Assembly (NCBI RefSeq): GCF_028618695.1
Contig: NZ_JAQIVI010000240.1
Span: forward strand, 1 to 26,662
Reading direction: 5' to 3'
DNA: 26,662 nucleotides
Origin: Natrinema soli
GTDB taxonomy: Archaea > Halobacteriota > Halobacteria > Halobacteriales > Natrialbaceae
Positions 16,577 to 23,253 of this stretch are shown here, piece by piece. Position numbers and translations under genes: made by a program. Every line of letters begins with the position of its first letter. Position 1 is the first letter of the stretch. The notes under the pieces are model-generated. The model did no database searches. It saw nothing but the letters and a program-made list of their open reading frames with translations, and was not told where the DNA came from.

Positions 16577-16641
16577 AATGTATAACCCTGTTGGCTCGTG
16601 CTAATAGGGGTAATTCACACCTGTTATCACGTACTAACAGG
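16577..16641 (-). promoter_or_regulatory. Promoter with two matching 22-bp operators of the PIN toxin-antitoxin operon
   Basis: Box 1 (16587-16608) and box 2 (16620-16641) are both palindromes of the form CCTGTT-N10-AAyAGG and agree at 17 of 22 positions, including the centre CGTnCTAA. Their starts are 33 bp apart, close to three helical turns. The TATA-like complement of CAATGTATAA (16577-16586) touches box 1 and is about 21-30 nt upstream of the antitoxin start (16556). Binding of the antitoxin here would block TBP/TFB. Confidence 0.65.
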
Positions 16642-16654
16642 CAAAGACAGACAG

Positions 16655-16709
16655 GCCTCTTGAGGCGTTACCTTACCTTCATAGGAACGCCCGAGTGCTG
16701 GAACACTCG
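16655..16709. repeat. Two short perfect hairpins upstream of the toxin-antitoxin promoter
   Basis: GCCTC/GAGGC around a 2-nt loop (16655-16666) and CGAGTG/CACTCG around a 6-nt loop (16692-16709). They are beyond the twin operators. Role unknown; possibly the terminator of a lost gene. Confidence 0.35.
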
Positions 16710-16916
16710 AGCCGGGTGTCTCTCGGGAGGACAACCCTATGTTGACCTAATTCGAACCGGGATGGCGACGAACGTTACCAGTGACGAGAACTATCCTGGT
16801 CAATCGGTTTTCCAGCGGTGGGAACGTAGTCAATAGTATTACAAGTCGTTGAACGGTATATTAAACAGCGAGATACGATAGACGACAACCTGTCTCGACT
16901 ACAATCCGCGTTAATA

Positions 16917-17060
16917 ATGGGATTATTGGGCACAATTGCCCTCTTACTTATGGCCATTATATTCGACTATCCGAGCGTCCCGAGAACGTTGCTGGTTGGA
17001 CTCTTGGCGACGATCGTCTGGTACGTTTTCGACCCTCGTCTCCTCGCTAACTCAGATTGA
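16917..17060 (+). CDS. Small membrane protein (47 aa) or remnant of a larger one
   Basis: Encodes two hydrophobic segments, MGLLGTIALLLMAIIF and LLVGLLATIVWYVF, separated by DYPSVPRT and ending DPRLLANSD, a hairpin-like two-helix membrane protein. The frame stays open and protein-like upstream (VVERYIKQRDTIDDN, an amphipathic charged helix) back to TAG at 16827, but no ATG, GTG or TTG is present there, so either translation starts at ATG 16917 or the true N-terminus was lost. No family recognised. The rest of 16642-17409 has no other convincing gene apart from the 17320 ORF. Confidence 0.4.
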   Translation: MGLLGTIALLLMAIIFDYPSVPRTLLVGLLATIVWYVFDPRLLANSD

Positions 17061-17319
17061 GCAAGGACTATATCTACTGTCAAGGCGGGAATATCCATAC
17101 TACGGTTTCTTATCGAGATTCTTTTGGGGAGGATGTGGTGGCAACCGGTGTTCAGTCAGAAGCTATCTCATAGAGAATTGTACATCTGCCCACTCACTAT
17201 TTCGCTCTAATTTCCTCAAAGAGGGGACCGAGTTCCTCGGCGTGATCAAGGCGCTATTGAACCCTCCAAATTCCTGCTTCGTCTGGGCATTCGTGTCTCT
17301 TTATCCCCCTTGATGATAC

Positions 17320-17472
17320 ATGTCCAAAGCGGTGCGAGCCGCTGCCTACCTCGTCGACCGCGGCCGCGAACGCTACATGCTCGGTCGAGAAGCGAAAACC
17401 AGAGAAGCGCTAAGACGGTTGTGTGGTAGTATCGGGCCTGCTCTGTTCGCTGAGCAGTTGTGTCAGGGTTGA
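17320..17472 (+). CDS. Small basic ORF (50 aa), uncertain
   Basis: Encodes a compact Arg/Ala-rich peptide (MSKAVRAAAYLVDRGRER, then YMLGREAKTREALRRLCG) that looks more protein-like than the surrounding frames. It converges with and overlaps the 3' end of the PH-domain gene by 63 nt, which argues against full functionality. It may be a fragment of a longer lost gene. No Shine-Dalgarno sequence is evident. Confidence 0.3.
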   Translation: MSKAVRAAAYLVDRGRERYMLGREAKTREALRRLCGSIGPALFAEQLCQG

Positions 17473-17967
17473 CTTGATCTGCTCGGGGTCGGGCACATCT
17501 CGGAACGTGAGATCTTCGGTACTCGTCCCGGCGGTGTATATCCGGACATCGCCGAACGAGAGCATTCGCTCGAGGATCGTTTGGTCAAAGGAGGTGTTCT
17601 GGACGCGATCGAGGCGGATCTGGGTGACATCGCGGGAGATGAGCCCATGTTTAACGTAGATCTCTTCGTCGGTGATCACGTACAGCAGTCGTATCCACTC
17701 CAAATACGTTTTCCCGACGATTCCCACACCGACCACAGTGAGGACGAGCGGGAGGAATCCAACCCACACCGGCAGTTCTTGACCGTCGAGTGCTGACAGA
17801 AGCATTAGTGTGCCAACGATCCCGCCGAGTACGAACAGGAGACCACCGATGACCTCGAACAGGATCGTGAATCGCGACGGTCGCCCGGACCACTGCACGT
17901 TTTCATCTTCCATCAGGTGGAGCCAGTCTGCGTCTTCGACGTTTTCTTGCGGCTGTATTAGTGACAT
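17410..17967 (-). CDS. PH domain (bPH2/YdbT-like) membrane protein
   Basis: 185 aa. A soluble N-terminus with DENVQWSGRPSRFT (the W-x-G-x-P-S/R entry motif of bacterial PH proteins), two membrane segments (about residues 35-60 and 67-88), and a C-terminal PH-like beta-sandwich (LLYVITDEEIYVKHGLISRD, then VTQIRLDRVQNTSFDQTILE, then FGDVRIYTAG). Family members are membrane-associated and of unknown specific role; some YdbS/YdbT proteins affect envelope stress. ATG 17967 gives the complete motif set. A 34-codon ORF overlaps its start by 10 nt upstream. Confidence 0.83.
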   Translation of the reverse strand: MSLIQPQENVEDADWLHLMEDENVQWSGRPSRFTILFEVIGGLLFVLGGIVGTLMLLSALDGQELPVWVGFLPLVLTVVGVGIVGKTYLEWIRLLYVITDEEIYVKHGLISRDVTQIRLDRVQNTSFDQTILERMLSFGDVRIYTAGTSTEDLTFRDVPDPEQIKSTLTQLLSEQSRPDTTTQPS

Positions 17968-18062
17968 TGAATCTCACGCTCTGAGGATGTGTATGGATCC
18001 GTCTGCCAGTCGAGGACGCCACGTCGGCGTGCCCAGTCCTGTATTCGTTTTCGTGTTACCAT
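17958..18062 (-). CDS. 34-codon ORF overlapping the PH-domain gene start
   Basis: Encodes MVTRKRIQDWARRRGVLDW followed by QTDPYTSSEREIQCH. GAGGGG lies about 10 nt upstream of its ATG (18062) and its stop lies 10 nt inside the PH-domain gene, in another frame, so it could couple translation of that gene. Strongly basic and amphipathic. No family recognised; it could also be non-coding. Confidence 0.3.
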   Translation of the reverse strand: MVTRKRIQDWARRRGVLDWQTDPYTSSEREIQCH

Positions 18063-18170
18063 GTGTGATTTCCCCTCTTCTGGGGTTCTTATCTAGACAT
18101 ACATATGTGTAATGGCGATTCCCTCATCCCCGAGTCAGTACTCACCGTTCGATCACTGGTTGCTACTTCC

Positions 18171-18482
18171 TCAAGTCTCTGTGTGGGGTGTTTCGACGTC
18201 TTGTCCGATCGCTTTCGCAGTCACATCGGCAATGCCGCACCGACGACACTCTCGCCAGTATCGATGTGTTGGCTCTTCAGTTGACGTCTCCTTGGCTTGT
18301 TTCTCCGTCCCCTTGCTCTCGTCGCCGAGTGTGGGAAGGGCAACCCATTCGTGAGAATCTGCGGGACAGGCGGTGCGGATACACCGTTGTGCGGCCTCCC
18401 ACGAATGCGGCGGATGGGGAATATTGCGTCCGGACAGCGTTTCTGGATCGACACTGGGTCTAGCACTCGACTGATCAGTCAT
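18171..18482 (-). CDS. Small Cys-containing (zinc-finger-like) haloarchaeal protein
   Basis: 103 aa from ATG 18482; longer starts extend it by Arg-rich residues without family character. Cysteines form two pairs, RCIRTACPADSHEW (C-x4-C) and WRECRRCGIAD (C-x2-C), consistent with one zinc site, separated by an acidic/Thr-rich linker (GDESKGTEKQAKETSTEEP). Small zinc proteins of this size are abundant and mostly uncharacterised in haloarchaea. No operon partner. Confidence 0.55.
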   Translation of the reverse strand: MTDQSSARPSVDPETLSGRNIPHPPHSWEAAQRCIRTACPADSHEWVALPTLGDESKGTEKQAKETSTEEPTHRYWRECRRCGIADVTAKAIGQDVETPHTET

Positions 18483-19013
18483 TGTCTGGTACTGATGATC
18501 TTTCATCCTGGTTATTTCCCTTATTCGCGTTTGATTCCGCCTTCGGGAGACGCTCGAGTTCTCGTTCGAGCGGCACTGCCTCATCATCAGCGGCTAACAA
18601 ATTTTGAGAGGGATCGGTAAGTACAGGTGAACGATGTAACACGAACCGATACCTCGGACTGGGGTTATCACGAAGAGACGAGAGGGATTGTCATTGGCAC
18701 ATGACCGGCGGAAAGTTTACCCTTCGTCTCGTGACACTACATGGCGGTGATGGTGGGAACGTTCCGCCATATATGCCATATGGGTGTTTAGAGGATAACT
18801 CATTAGGGATACTGGTTATCTACAAAATATGAGAGTCAAGAGGCCGCCTATCTCTGGTTAGAAGATACCGATGATAGATCCAGTGCCCATGAGAATGAGG
18901 ACAGTAGCAGAGGGGAGAAACCAGTTCGACTGCCGTATTAAACCCGACTGACCCGTCTCAAATGGCGACACTGACAGCATCGTTTTACTCGCTGTCCCTT
19001 GTTTCCCTCGCTA
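18483..19013. other. Intergenic region with an inverted repeat at 18741-18770
   Basis: About 530 nt without a supported gene. The clearest structure is ATGGCGG (18741-18747) with CCGCCAT (18764-18770), 16-nt loop, followed by palindromic CATATATG/CATATG strings. It may be a regulatory or terminator structure; no gene start is close to it. Confidence 0.4.
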
Positions 19014-19553
19014 ATGTGGCCTCTCGGACACGCGGCGATTGGGTATTTGCTCTATCGGTACTCAACGCAGGCACGTCTCGACGATTCGCCCGCATTCCCC
19101 CCACTATGTTTCCTCGCCATCGGAACCCAGTTTCCGGACCTCGTGGATAAACCTCTTGCATGGATACTGGGGATCATCCATTCAGGGAGGGGCTTAACAC
19201 ATTCTATTGTTATCCTTGGAGCGATCATAATCGGGTTCTTCCTCATTGCTCGCCGTCACAGGCGTGACGAATACGCCATTGCCTTCGGAATCGGCGCAAT
19301 CGCTCACGCATTGACCGATGCAACGGAAGTCCTCTGGGACCCTAATTCGAGCGCACGTTCTCTTTTGTGGCCGCTATTCTCAGTTAATCCTCCAACTATA
19401 CTGGGCCATCTATTTGATCCCATCTCTGAAATGTACTTCGTGGCAGAATTCGTGCTTGCTGGGCTGGCGTTCGCCTACTGGCAGCGCGATGGCTACCCTG
19501 CCCTTGAAGCAATCCGTGACAAGCTCGATCAGCGCCGATTTCAACTCCCCTAA
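19014..19553 (+). CDS. YdjM/DUF457-type membrane-bound metal-dependent hydrolase
   Basis: 179 aa. The family pattern of spaced His/Asp motifs is present: PLGHAAIGYLLY at the N-terminus, GTQFPDLVDKP (about residues 37-47), GRGLTHSIVILG (about 58-69) and AIAHALTDATEVLWDP (about 93-108), with membrane helices between them. The family (LexA-regulated YdjM in bacteria) is annotated as membrane-bound putative metal-dependent hydrolase; the substrate is unknown. ATG 19014 is used because it starts directly with the conserved motif; a TTG five codons upstream is the alternative. It converges with the ArdC-like gene. Confidence 0.8.
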   Translation: MWPLGHAAIGYLLYRYSTQARLDDSPAFPPLCFLAIGTQFPDLVDKPLAWILGIIHSGRGLTHSIVILGAIIIGFFLIARRHRRDEYAIAFGIGAIAHALTDATEVLWDPNSSARSLLWPLFSVNPPTILGHLFDPISEMYFVAEFVLAGLAFAYWQRDGYPALEAIRDKLDQRRFQLP

Positions 19554-19693
19554 CAGATTACACTTCGAGGATATAGGTACAGCCTCGCTCAGTCTCTGAC
19601 ACGGTAGCCAACTCAAGGAGAGTCCTTAGATACTTCGTTCAGTTCGCATCTGTAGTGTGCGTGTGTTTCACGCTAAAATACATCTGAAGAATA

Positions 19694-19709
19694 GGATTTC
19701 AACAGAGTC
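19694..19709. repeat. Solo insertion-element-end-like sequence at the 3' end of the ArdC-like gene
   Basis: GGATTTCAACAGAGTC differs at one of 16 positions from the complement of the MITE 2 left terminal repeat. It contains the stop codon and last codons of the ArdC-like gene. No partner end or target duplication is visible in 19554-19698, so it may be a leftover end or coincidence. Confidence 0.4.
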
Positions 19710-20631
19710 GTTCGAGCGTATCGATTAGCTCTTGGGCGGTGTTGCTAATCCGGCCAAGCCGGTCAGAGATCACCTCGGGATTGTCACCGTTCCACGCCGC
19801 AAGGTAGAACGCTGATCCACTCATATCCAGTTCGAAGTAGCGCCCCACGACGTACGCAACGGCTTCGGCTTCCAGCTCGCGTTTTGACCGCTCATCACGA
19901 TCCTCAATATCAAAGTGCAACAAGGCATGAGCGTACTCGTGGATGAGTGTCCCAGCAAGATCTGCTTGGTTGTCTCGATCTTTTACTTCGACTCGCGGGC
20001 GCATAGTCATCGGACAGCGTTGTTTGCAGACTCCTTTCGCTTCCCCGTAGTTCCAGTCGTCGGCCGGCACAATCTGTGCGTCGACGTCCAACTGCTCTGC
20101 ACTCTCGAGGAGGGCAGGCACTAGATCGCTGGCGTCACCAGTTGCCTCCGTCTCGAGATCAGGAAGCGGCTCTCCGTCGGTCTGCGAGACATCGAAGACA
20201 GCGGTGGGTTTGAACCCGACAAGCCCTTTCGACCACTCTTCGGGCTGCGTCTCGTCGTATTCACAATCACTATTTTCGTGGTACGACGGGGAGTTTCCGC
20301 ATTCGGGGCACTGTTTCGTGATGATCGGTGCCCAGATCCAGATTGCGCTCTCGCTTTCCTGGACGTAGCGCTCGAACTCGTTTGCCCACGTGTTGTACCC
20401 CGCAACGCGGGTTGCGTGGGGACACTGCTGTTTGATCAGGAGCGTATTTCGGTACGAGTAGTCGTGGAAGTGGCTCTGCACACCGAGCCAGGCTTTGAAC
20501 TCCTCACTGGCCGCAGCGTCGTCGACGAGGTCGGTAAGGTCGTCAACCCACGTTTCGATCGTACTGTTCATCTCGTCGCTGCGCGTTTCGGTGTCAGTAA
20601 ACGAGACTGCTCGCTCTGTGGTCACTGCCAT
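19699..20631 (-). CDS. ArdC-like antirestriction protein with ImmA/IrrE-type zinc metallopeptidase domain
   Basis: 310 aa from ATG 20631. The N-terminal ArdC/DUF1738-like part (about residues 15-110) has YSYRNTLLIKQQCPHATRVA and YNTWANEFERYVQESESAIW, the ssDNA-binding motif set of ArdC-like proteins. It is interrupted by a four-ligand zinc insertion, CPECGNSPSYHENSDC. The C-terminal part carries the HExxH peptidase motif in AGTLIHEYAHALLHFD and a downstream Glu in ELEAEAVAYVVGRYF. ArdC of plasmids protects incoming DNA from restriction. This haloarchaeal form is widespread on plasmids and islands; activity here is inferred. It is preceded by leader hairpin A at 20674-20701 with a longer than usual gap. 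Its stop lies in an insertion-end-like sequence (19694-19709). Confidence 0.87.
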   Translation of the reverse strand: MAVTTERAVSFTDTETRSDEMNSTIETWVDDLTDLVDDAAASEEFKAWLGVQSHFHDYSYRNTLLIKQQCPHATRVAGYNTWANEFERYVQESESAIWIWAPIITKQCPECGNSPSYHENSDCEYDETQPEEWSKGLVGFKPTAVFDVSQTDGEPLPDLETEATGDASDLVPALLESAEQLDVDAQIVPADDWNYGEAKGVCKQRCPMTMRPRVEVKDRDNQADLAGTLIHEYAHALLHFDIEDRDERSKRELEAEAVAYVVGRYFELDMSGSAFYLAAWNGDNPEVISDRLGRISNTAQELIDTLERLC

Positions 20632-20673
20632 TGGAATCACTTGTGTTGAACGCTCTCGCCTGCTCGAAAGCGC

Positions 20674-20701
20674 CTCACCCCTCTCAGGGGCACAACAACA
20701 C
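20674..20701 (-). promoter_or_regulatory. Leader element A (GTGTTGTT + hairpin)
   Basis: In gene direction: GTGTTGTT (20701-20694), then CCCC/GGGG hairpin (20690-20678) followed by TGAGG. It stands 43 nt upstream of the ArdC-like gene, farther than in copies B-E (7-8 nt). Confidence 0.7.
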
Positions 20702-20739
20702 CACTCTCGTCACACTCCTGATTTCGAGTGAAAACCGGC

Positions 20740-21682
20740 TCACGGCGGGATGAAAACACTCCGTTCATCGACGATCTCCTCGAGTCGGTTCTGCGTCCGA
20801 TGCTCGAAGTAACAGTTGTCCAGATGTTCGCTCCACAGGCTGCACACGCCGCGCTTGAGAGGTCGCTCAGCGTTGGTCCCTCGTACTCGAGGGTGATGTT
20901 CTCGTTGTGGAGTCGTGTCTCCGTCCAAATGCCTTGGGACTCCCAGAAGACTTTGATCCGGTCTAGGCTGTGGCGCACTAGCTTTCGGACAGTGACGTGA
21001 TCGGCGTCGCGTCCGCTGTCGTCCCAGCCATCGGCTGACCAGAACTCGCCAAACTGCGCTCCGCGATGCAAGCCGTTCCAATCGAGCCTCACGATGTCTG
21101 CCGGTGGATCGCCGGAGAGTGTCGGCCGAGTGAGCTGCTCGATCGCATTCATCTGCTTACGCGGACTGCCTCCGAGGATGTGGACCCGTCGGCCACGCCA
21201 GTCTGCCGGATCCGAGAACTCGTGTGCGAGCTGGTCGGAATATCCACGTGGGTAGCCGAGCACAAGATCCTCCGGAATGGCGTCGATCGCCTCGCGGCAC
21301 TTCGGCACGATCACGAGTTCAGAGTCGGGATAGCTTGCCGGAAGGTCGCGTGCAGCGCGAACGTACTTGTGGGCCTCGTCGACGAGTAGGCATCACCGAG
21401 GACGCCAACACGGGGCTCGTACTCTCTGAAGCACTCGAGATATCGATCGAGGTCGGGATTGCGAAAGTCGTTGACGAGCATCCCGACTGGCAGCTCGAGC
21501 GTCTCGTACTGTGTATGCTGGTAGGAGCAATCCTCACGAAACCCGGTCACGTAACCGAGGGAGAGTGCATCGATCGCGAATGGGACTCGATGGAGAAAGG
21601 CGACGTAGTCTGCTTGGCGAGCCGCTCGAATCTCGGTGGCACTGTTGCTACTGATCGCTGTCTGGTGTGCTGAGTGTGACAT
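20740..21682 (-). pseudogene. Conserved haloarchaeal gene (DUF6610-like) with two frameshifts
   Basis: Reconstructed about 314 codons. Frame 1 (21682 down) reads SATEIRAARQADYVAFLHRV, then VLGDAYS. At about 21383-21388 the coding frame shifts and continues VDEAHKYVRAARDLPASYPD, then VIVPKCREAIDAIPEDLVLG, then RVHILGGSPRKQMNAIEQLT and DIVRLDWNGLHRGAQFGEFW. At about 20815-20822 it shifts again, from ACAACGANIW into DNCYFEHRTQNRLEEIVDER, ending at 20740. Both fit single-base losses. A CxxC pair near the end suggests a zinc knuckle. The family is recognised as haloarchaeal plasmid/island-associated; the DUF number is from memory and its function is unknown. It could be a sequencing artefact rather than decay. 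Confidence 0.75.
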
Positions 21683-21720
21683 GAATCGGAGTGCTGGAAC
21701 CCGCGTTGGGAGCTCTTCCC

Positions 21721-21763
21721 GTTACCCCACAAATTGGGAGAGACCGCGCGGTCGTGGGGTAAC
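21721..21763. promoter_or_regulatory. 10-bp perfect inverted repeat enclosing a 12-bp palindrome
   Basis: GTTACCCCAC (21721-21730) and GTGGGGTAAC (21754-21763) are exact reverse complements; between them lies GACCGCGCGGTC (21742-21753), itself a perfect palindrome. It stands 38 nt upstream of the start of the frameshifted gene, downstream of leader F. A strong operator or cruciform candidate. Confidence 0.7.
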
Positions 21764-21798
21764 TACGACTAGGATGGTGACGCCTGAAACACGAGTCT

Positions 21799-21827
21799 CC
21801 TCACTCCGAAGGGAGTTGTAACAACAG
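21799..21827 (-). promoter_or_regulatory. Leader element F (variant)
   Basis: In gene direction: CTGTTGTT (21827-21820, 7 of 8 to the consensus), then ACTCC/GGAGT hairpin with a 4-nt loop (21816-21803), then GAGG. It is 117 nt upstream of the frameshifted gene, the largest gap; an octacodon GTG mini-ORF starts just after it. Confidence 0.55.
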
Positions 21828-21848
21828 AACCGCATGCGAGGGGTCGGA

Positions 21849-22199
21849 TCAGTGGGAGGCCCAGCCGAAGAAGAGCCAGACGTCGCCGTGCTTGCCTTTC
21901 AACCCGTACTGTTCGCGATAACGCTTGGCTCCCGTCGTCCCCGAACAGTTGATCGCTCCGGCGGGACCCCACTTACTTCGGATCCGCTCATCTCCATCCT
22001 CGAGTAGCTGGTGCGCGTATCGACGTTTCTGCTTCCCATGATGCTCTTGTTTGGGAATGACTTTGAACGAGGATTTCTCGGCGATCGACCCCGTATATCC
22101 AGCGTGGCCGTGCATGTGCGTTGCGTCCTCGACGGCGTTGCTGAACGCTTCGTCGGCAGTCTTGCCGAACGCGAGCGCCTCGAAAGGAACAGCGCCCAT
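21849..22199 (-). CDS. Conserved haloarchaeal protein of unknown function (116 aa)
   Basis: Hydrophilic, His- and Gly-rich protein. Recognisable blocks are GAVPFEALAFGKTADEAFSN, VEDATHMHGHAGYTGSIAEK and GLKGKHGDVWLFFGWASH. It belongs to a family often seen on haloarchaeal plasmids; no enzymatic motif can be named. Its ATG (22199-22197) overlaps the stop of the 40-aa ORF (TGATG arrangement), making it the last gene of a tightly coupled chain beginning at leader B. It is followed by leader F for the next gene. Confidence 0.7.
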   Translation of the reverse strand: MGAVPFEALAFGKTADEAFSNAVEDATHMHGHAGYTGSIAEKSSFKVIPKQEHHGKQKRRYAHQLLEDGDERIRSKWGPAGAINCSGTTGAKRYREQYGLKGKHGDVWLFFGWASH

Positions 22200-22321
22200 C
22201 AGTGACCCCCCATTTCCTGTTCGATGCAGCCCTCGTAGTGCCGATCCGGATCAACGGGCGGTTCGAGGTCGTCGGGCTCGCAGTCCTCCGGACGGACGCC
22301 TGAAGGAAGCGTGTCGAACAT
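22199..22321 (-). CDS. Small acidic protein (40 aa) in a coupled chain
   Basis: Encodes MFDTLPSGVRPEDCEPDDLE followed by PPVDPDRHYEGCIEQEMGGH. Start and stop both share a base with the neighbouring genes' stop and start, so it is translationally coupled on both sides. Two Cys; otherwise acidic and Pro-rich. No family recognised. The acidic composition supports real coding in a halophile. Confidence 0.6.
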   Translation of the reverse strand: MFDTLPSGVRPEDCEPDDLEPPVDPDRHYEGCIEQEMGGH

Positions 22322-22548
22322 CAGTTCTCGCCTCCGTTCTCGCGGACCCGAGCGAGCGGGTCGCGATCGTCCCCCTCCAGCCCGGCAATGGCGATCGCTT
22401 CGCTGAGGTCCTCGTCGGCCACGTCCTCGGGCTTCGGGTTGCTCCTCCTGCTACACAGGAACTCCTCGAGAGTCGGCTCTGGTGGGTGGATATCGGGCTC
22501 GGGGTGTCGCGGCTCTCCAGCGAGCCAGGCGGCGCGATCGGGGTTCAT
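22321..22548 (-). CDS. Small acidic protein (75 aa) in a coupled chain
   Basis: Encodes an acidic, Pro-rich peptide: NPDRAAWLAGEPRHPEPDIH, then PTLEEFLCSRRSNPKPEDVA, ending RENGGEN. Its ATG shares a base with the stop of the 27-aa ORF, and its stop shares a base with the next ATG. The C-terminal ENGGEN resembles the ENGGGN end of the 27-aa ORF, hinting at an internal duplication. Unknown function. Confidence 0.6.
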   Translation of the reverse strand: MNPDRAAWLAGEPRHPEPDIHPPEPTLEEFLCSRRSNPKPEDVADEDLSEAIAIAGLEGDDRDPLARVRENGGEN

Positions 22549-22631
22549 CAGTTCCCACCCCCGTTTTCATGGACGATCTTGGGGTGTTCAGTTCGCTGTA
22601 CGGTCTGTTCTTGCGCTTTGGATCGTCTCAT
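22548..22631 (-). CDS. 27-codon ORF directly behind leader B
   Basis: Encodes MRRSKAQEQTVQRTEHPKIV followed by HENGGGN. It begins 7 nt after the G-rich arm of leader B, the best Shine-Dalgarno spacing in the cluster, and its stop overlaps the next start (TGATG). It could be a leader peptide or small regulatory protein. Confidence 0.5.
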   Translation of the reverse strand: MRRSKAQEQTVQRTEHPKIVHENGGGN

Positions 22632-22639
22632 TGTTTTTC

Positions 22640-22668
22640 CCTCACCCCCTCCCGGGGACGAACAACAC
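22640..22668 (-). promoter_or_regulatory. Leader element B (GTGTTGTT + hairpin + Shine-Dalgarno)
   Basis: In gene direction: GTGTTGTT (22668-22661), CCCC (22657-22654), 4-nt loop, GGGGG (22649-22645), TGAGGG, then 7-8 nt to ATG 22631. The G-rich 3' arm resembles the Shine-Dalgarno sequence, so hairpin formation would hide it. Confidence 0.7.
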
Positions 22669-22697
22669 CACCGCGCGGTGCACGTGATCCCGGCGTC

Positions 22698-22937
22698 TCA
22701 TGCGCTTGGAGGGCGGAACAGGCACCGCTCGCACTCAAGAAACTGCTCTCGGTTCTCGTCGAATCGTCCAGTCAACACCGCTACCTCGCAGCGGGGACAC
22801 GGATCACCGTGGGTGTGGCTGCCTTTGACTGGTAGATCGGGAGTCGCTGCGGCCAGTGCGCGTATGCGTGCTCTTGCGCTCGCTCGTGTGACTCTCCGTT
22901 CGTCAGTCTGAGGGGCATTCTGGAAAGAATCAGTCAC
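22698..22937 (-). CDS. Zinc-ribbon protein (79 aa)
   Basis: Arg/Ala-rich N-terminal helix (DERRVTRASARARIRALAAA) followed by a classical zinc ribbon, DPCPRCEVAVLTG and FLECERCLF (CPxC then CxxC, about 19 residues apart). It starts at GTG 22937, overlapping the upstream gene's stop by 8 nt (GTGACTGA), a translationally coupled arrangement. DNA or RNA contact is plausible, not shown. It is followed by leader B. Confidence 0.68.
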   Translation of the reverse strand: MTDSFQNAPQTDERRVTRASARARIRALAAATPDLPVKGSHTHGDPCPRCEVAVLTGRFDENREQFLECERCLFRPPSA

Positions 22938-23253
22938 TGTTCCCACCGGGCGAGTCGAAGAGGAACTTGGCGCTGGTGTCCTCGCTCGTCAGCGTCAGCT
23001 GGTCGTCGTCTGTCTCCGCGATCAGCAATGTCTGGTCGGTATTGTCGCACTCCGAATATCGAACTTCGACGCGATAGTCGACGCCGAACTCGCTAGCTAC
23101 GGTTCGATCGAGTCGTGTTGTGACCTCGCGATGGCTGACGTCAGCACCGAAATCCTCGAGCGAGGTCGCAACATTTTCTTCGGTCGGTTCGAGTCCACCA
23201 TCAGCGGTGAACGCTGTCTGCTGTTGGATCGTAATCTCGGGACGATCTGTCAT
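22930..23253 (-). CDS. Gene Y, intact copy (107 aa, unknown function)
   Basis: Acidic soluble protein: TDRPEITIQQQTAFTADGGL, then EENVATSLEDFGADVSHREV, then VDYRVEVRYSECDNTDQTLL, with predicted beta strands. ATG 23253 lies 8 nt after the G-rich arm of leader C, which fixes the start (an upstream in-frame alternative ignores the leader). The first 30 residues are repeated in the truncated copy at 24426-24545. It overlaps the zinc-ribbon gene downstream. No known family recognised. Confidence 0.65.
   Translation of the reverse strand: MTDRPEITIQQQTAFTADGGLEPTEENVATSLEDFGADVSHREVTTRLDRTVASEFGVDYRVEVRYSECDNTDQTLLIAETDDDQLTLTSEDTSAKFLFDSPGGNSD

Noticed and set aside
16099..16836. 245-codon plus-strand frame across the toxin-antitoxin promoter
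   Set aside because: Ser/Arg-rich antisense shadow of the antitoxin and toxin genes; crosses the operators.
16936..17313. 125-codon plus-strand frame
   Set aside because: Cys/Ser/Trp-rich composition atypical for haloarchaeal proteins, and it overlaps the more convincing small membrane ORF in another frame.
22051..22911. 286-codon plus-strand frame through the small-ORF cluster
   Set aside because: Runs opposite to the coupled genes and through leader B; no acidic bias or motif.
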